The notes under the pieces: model-generated
The model's database searches: none
Told to the model about the DNA's origin: nothing
Seen by the model: the letters and a program-made list of their open reading frames with translations, nothing else
Shown here: positions 61,289 through 64,000 of the stretch, in pieces
How the letters are laid out: each line of letters starts with the position of its first letter
How positions within the stretch are numbered: position 1 is the first letter of the stretch
Assembly (NCBI RefSeq): GCF_030812215.1
Contig: NZ_JAUSSG010000002.1
Coordinates: forward strand, 186,001-250,000
Source: Variovorax boronicumulans
Lineage (GTDB): Bacteria > Pseudomonadota > Gammaproteobacteria > Burkholderiales > Burkholderiaceae_C
Length of the DNA: 64,000 bases
Reading direction: 5' to 3'
Made by a program: the position numbers and the translations under genes

Positions 61289-62299
61289 ATGGCAATTACT
61301 TCCGGTGTTGGCAAGGCTTTGACTGGCGGATTTTTTCTGCTGGGTGGATTGGCCGCCTCCGCCCAATCTTTTTCATTGGATAGCGTTTTATCCTTGAATT
61401 ACAGATTCGGGCAACCTGCTTTCCCCGCTGCCGCCTATCGAAATATCAGCGCCGCCGAATTCAGATCAATGGTCCGCAAGGCTTTTCAAGCCTCGGGCTT
61501 CACTTTCATTGCTGTAGACGAACAAAAAAACAAATCCACGATTATTCAATTCGAATTTGCTCTTGATCCAAAAATAGGATCAAAGCCAAAAATCCTTGTA
61601 TCCACCGATGAGTTACTTGACGGCAGAAAAAAGTGCAACCCGTGCTTTTTAAGATTTGCCCAAGTCAGCAATGCTGCAGAAATCGGAGCACTCCCGTGGA
61701 TGGCGCAATACGATCTAAGCGCACTTCTCGTTCCGGCAATCGACAAGGCGTATTCAAATCTCGAATCCAGCGGGCGCGAGCACCTGGATCCTTCGTTTGG
61801 CTTCGGCTACAAGCCTCAATGGAAAGGCGAGCTAAATCGTTTTGGCAATTCGTACACCGGAATTAGTTTGCCTGATCTCAAAGAACTCATTTTCAGTGCA
61901 TACAGGAATGCCGGCTTCATTCCGATTGACGGCGATATCGACTCAAAGGCTCCCGAACTCGGTTTGACTTTCAGCTTTCCCATAGATCCAGCCAAAGACG
62001 GCGGCGCCGTTTACAAATTGAGCATCCGCAGCCAGTACGATGCAAACGGCCACTGTTATCCCTGCGAGGTTGACGAACAATACAACCCATACCAGCGACT
62101 TCCTCCGGCGGGTTTGTCCGGGATTTTAAACCGCGCAACCCTCGAGTCCAGATTTTCAGCTGCCAGGAGTACGGCATTCGAAAATATGCGAACTGATCTC
62201 GCGCGCTATTTGCGACCTCGCTCCGTATTTTCAGTCCCAGTCAAACCGGCACCCCTTGGCTCGCCTCCCCCTCCGCCCACTCCGATCGTCGTGACATGA
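61289..62299 (+). CDS. Secreted protein of two tandem CxPC domains, unknown family
   Basis: 336 residues. Signal peptide about 1-25 (GGLAASA before QSFS). Two homologous halves follow: about 50-160 and 189-300. Each has a helix pattern (YRNISAAEFRSMVRKAFQASGF against YTGISLPDLKELIFSAYRNAGF, each quoted in part), a beta-rich stretch (FEFALDP / LTFSFPIDP) and then CNPC (116-119) or CYPC (256-259), exactly 140 residues apart. The tail is Pro-rich (320-332). GAGGGAG precedes the ATG. The two CxPC sites could be redox-active or bind a metal. Base composition is clearly AT-richer than the neighbourhood. Overlaps the next gene by ATGA. Confidence 0.75.
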   Translation: MAITSGVGKALTGGFFLLGGLAASAQSFSLDSVLSLNYRFGQPAFPAAAYRNISAAEFRSMVRKAFQASGFTFIAVDEQKNKSTIIQFEFALDPKIGSKPKILVSTDELLDGRKKCNPCFLRFAQVSNAAEIGALPWMAQYDLSALLVPAIDKAYSNLESSGREHLDPSFGFGYKPQWKGELNRFGNSYTGISLPDLKELIFSAYRNAGFIPIDGDIDSKAPELGLTFSFPIDPAKDGGAVYKLSIRSQYDANGHCYPCEVDEQYNPYQRLPPAGLSGILNRATLESRFSAARSTAFENMRTDLARYLRPRSVFSVPVKPAPLGSPPPPPTPIVVT

Positions 62300-63333
62300 C
62301 GACTCAGGCGCAGCCCGTCTTTGGCAATACCGGCATTGCAATGCCGCGGCTAGAGCATTGGCTTGTCTATATCAATATGTTTACGGCTTTATCAGCCGGA
62401 GTGCTGGCATCGTTGTCTGCACCCATGATGCTGGCCGTTCTTTATATTGATATATGGCTGTTTGCCAATCCTCACCTTATTGCAACCTACACGCGCATTC
62501 GCCAGATTTCGTCGAGTATCAAAACTCATTGGGTGTTGATTTTTGCCGCTCCGCTTTTAATAGCGGCAGGCTTGACAATCATCGCACTTGCCTATGAAGC
62601 AGCCGGGCTGCTGGCTCTCTATTTTGTGCTTCAGGCGTTTCATGTGACTCGCCAGAGTTATGGAATAGCAAGGCGCCACGACCGCCGACTGCAGGCGCCC
62701 AATCAAAGGCTGCCTTATTTTTTGATTTATATTTTCCCCCTGTGGGGATACTTGCATCGCAGTGCACAGGCGCCAGAAAGCTTCCTGGGATATCCGATTT
62801 GGCTGCCTCCCGTTCCGCAAGAGCTGGCCTTTGCGATAGGAGGTGTGGCTGTTACCAGCGCGTTATTTTGGCTTGCTCGCCTATGGCGCTACAAAAATAC
62901 AGATCAGAAGAACAATACCTTCAATAGTTTTGTATTTTCCCATTTGTTAATTTCCTTGGTCAGCTACATCTTGATCAACGACATTACCCTGGGCTGGCTG
63001 ATAGTCAATGTTTGGCACAATATTCAGTATCTGATATTCGTCTACCGCCAACAACGCGGCAATACCAACACGATTGACAATGGCGGCGAACTGGAGAGCG
63101 CTCTAGCATTCCCGAGGCCATTGACCGAGACCTTGAAGCGCCCTGCAGCATTTTTTCTGGGATGCTTGGCTTTAGGAGCTATTTTTTATGTCATTGCCGA
63201 CAGAATTGGTGAAAGCCTGCTTTGGCTGGGATTTCCAACCGTTCTTATTGCACACCTTATTTTGAATTTTCATCATTATTTGGCGGACGGCTTTATATGG
63301 AAACGTCGCCGCATGGGCGGGCCGAAGAATTGA
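62296..63333 (+). CDS. Polytopic membrane protein with conserved-looking His motifs
   Basis: 345 residues, about eight membrane helices. Polar residues sit inside or beside the helices in a set pattern: FANPH (His60), FHVTRQ (His116), WHNIQY (His241) and NFHHYLADGFIWK (His326, His327, Asp331). This resembles membrane diiron or metal-binding hydroxylase-like layouts, and I recall similar unnamed bacterial membrane proteins with HHYxxDxxIWK endings, but no activity is known to me. It is translationally coupled (ATGA) to the CxPC protein, so the two probably act together. Confidence 0.75.
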   Translation: MTTQAQPVFGNTGIAMPRLEHWLVYINMFTALSAGVLASLSAPMMLAVLYIDIWLFANPHLIATYTRIRQISSSIKTHWVLIFAAPLLIAAGLTIIALAYEAAGLLALYFVLQAFHVTRQSYGIARRHDRRLQAPNQRLPYFLIYIFPLWGYLHRSAQAPESFLGYPIWLPPVPQELAFAIGGVAVTSALFWLARLWRYKNTDQKNNTFNSFVFSHLLISLVSYILINDITLGWLIVNVWHNIQYLIFVYRQQRGNTNTIDNGGELESALAFPRPLTETLKRPAAFFLGCLALGAIFYVIADRIGESLLWLGFPTVLIAHLILNFHHYLADGFIWKRRRMGGPKN

Positions 63334-63408
63334 ATGCCGAGGAAATATTGAGACGCCTGGATAGATCGACAACCCGTGATGATTTTTTCAGTCAGCCGGA
63401 AGCCAAAT

Positions 63409-63855
63409 ATGAAAGTCGGCATTCACGCCAGTCTCTGTAGCCCAGATATGTCTCGTATAGCCATCGCCCTGAGCTCTCCCTTCGCAGAGCTCAGTAAATG
63501 GCTCGAAGGCGAATATGGAGGGGTAATGGAGCACCTTTGGATTGACTTGGAGCTTTACAAGCACGGCGCCCGAGCTGATGGCGCGGACCGGTACCCCTTG
63601 CGGATGCAAAAACGAGTATCTGGCCGCTCCCGTTTTGGACTACCGTCGCTGCCTGACAAATTCAACGTGGGCCACTACAGCGTCAGGCCTAACTTTCGAC
63701 TCATTGCTCGGCTTCCGAAAGATGAAATCTTGCTGTACGTCTTCTCACTGCTTTACGTGTCGACGGTAGTGCTTGTCGACAATGAAAAGCTTGGCGGCTT
63801 TGATGCTGCAACATTTCGAGATCGGTTTCTCGAATGGGGCCGACGCTTTGCCTGA
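63409..63855 (+). CDS. Orphan protein, unknown function
   Basis: 148 residues, soluble. MKVGIHASLCSPDMSR starts it; the middle has MEHLWIDLELYKHGARADG and KRVSGRSRFGLPSLPD, and a hydrophobic stretch near the end (ILLYVFSLLYVSTVVLV) before DNEKLGGFDAATFRDRF. GGAAG 6 bases before ATG 63409 supports this start over an upstream GTG at 63376. No domain recognised. Confidence 0.55.
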   Translation: MKVGIHASLCSPDMSRIAIALSSPFAELSKWLEGEYGGVMEHLWIDLELYKHGARADGADRYPLRMQKRVSGRSRFGLPSLPDKFNVGHYSVRPNFRLIARLPKDEILLYVFSLLYVSTVVLVDNEKLGGFDAATFRDRFLEWGRRFA

Positions 63856-63869
63856 GGCCGATATCCACA

Positions 63870-64000
63870 TCAGCCCCGCTCGGAAGCGAAACCACCAGCC
63901 CCGTCCTTGGCACTTCGAAACAGGATCACAAGCCCCGAAATCAAAAAGTACACAGCCCCCACCGCCGCATACCCCGCAAACGTCTGCACCACAGGCGCCG
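63870..64000 (-). CDS. C-terminal end of a membrane protein (gene continues beyond the window)
   Basis: The last 42 codons read APVVQTFAGYAAVGAVYF then a hydrophobic ISGLVILF and a basic/Gly tail ending ERG. A membrane helix followed by RSAKDG is typical of the end of a transporter or ABC permease; too little is present to name it. Confidence 0.6.
   Translation of the reverse strand, partial: APVVQTFAGYAAVGAVYFLISGLVILFRSAKDGAGGFASERG

Noticed and set aside
63297..63440. A 47-residue frame with protein-like charged composition overlapping the end of the membrane protein gene
   Set aside because: No ribosome site, overlaps two better-supported genes in other frames, and no recognisable domain.

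Overview
The window looks like chromosome from a high-GC betaproteobacterium of the Comamonadaceae, most like Variovorax. This is inferred from gene content: a pyruvate dehydrogenase operon whose dihydrolipoyl dehydrogenase carries its own lipoyl domain, a betaproteobacterial proteasome homologue (BPH), an intracellular polyhydroxybutyrate depolymerase, a stand-alone RsxB and a B12-dependent propionate operon. Almost all of it is dense housekeeping sequence. I see no insertion sequence, prophage, CRISPR array or rRNA; there is one tRNA.

Layout. 1-2.6 kb: end of an alpha/beta hydrolase, a PQQ-type sugar dehydrogenase and an NlpC/P60 hydrolase. 2.6-12.9 kb: aceE-aceF-BPH-lpdA on the minus strand, with a divergent PAS histidine kinase/FixJ-type regulator pair. 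13-18.4 kb: folD, an M3 peptidase, a glutaredoxin-like secreted protein, rpiA and pyrD. 18.4-22.5 kb: two YqjD/YqjE-like membrane proteins, an FAD oxidoreductase, small secreted or unknown proteins and tRNA-Val(CAC). 22.5-29.1 kb: dnaQ and the isc operon iscRSUA-hscBA-fdx with a recognisable type-1 IscR box. 29.1-36.4 kb: uvrB, an aromatic/aspartate aminotransferase, phaZ, rsxB, LysE and EamA exporters. 36.5-47.4 kb: an Lrp regulator, then the methylmalonyl-CoA operon (mutase, acetyltransferase, MeaB, carboxylase beta, DUF1963, carboxylase alpha, bioB, epimerase-like VOC protein) with a divergent GntR regulator. 47.5-60.4 kb: IclR, DusA, two lone receiver proteins, a CxxCH secreted protein, an OhrR-type regulator with a Tat-exported hydrolase, a Na+/H+ antiporter, acetolactate synthase with a divergent Lrp, an OmpA-family protein and two poorly known proteins. 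60.4-64 kb: a gene-poor stretch, then an AT-richer patch with three orphan genes, and the end of a membrane protein gene at the right edge.

How the genes work together. Propionyl-CoA is carboxylated by the biotin enzyme (38533-42850), epimerised (37020-37505) and isomerised to succinyl-CoA by the B12 mutase (44422-46584) protected by MeaB; bioB sits in the same transcript as the enzyme that needs biotin. The isc genes build Fe-S clusters used by BioB, RsxB and Fdx. The PDH genes are translationally chained through BPH by two 4-base ATGA overlaps.

The most unusual items are the translationally coupled pair at 61289-63333 (a secreted protein made of two tandem CxPC domains, and a polytopic membrane protein with conserved-looking histidine motifs), the BPH protease gene wedged inside the PDH operon, and the OhrR/Tat-hydrolase pair with matched palindromic operators placed in the promoters.
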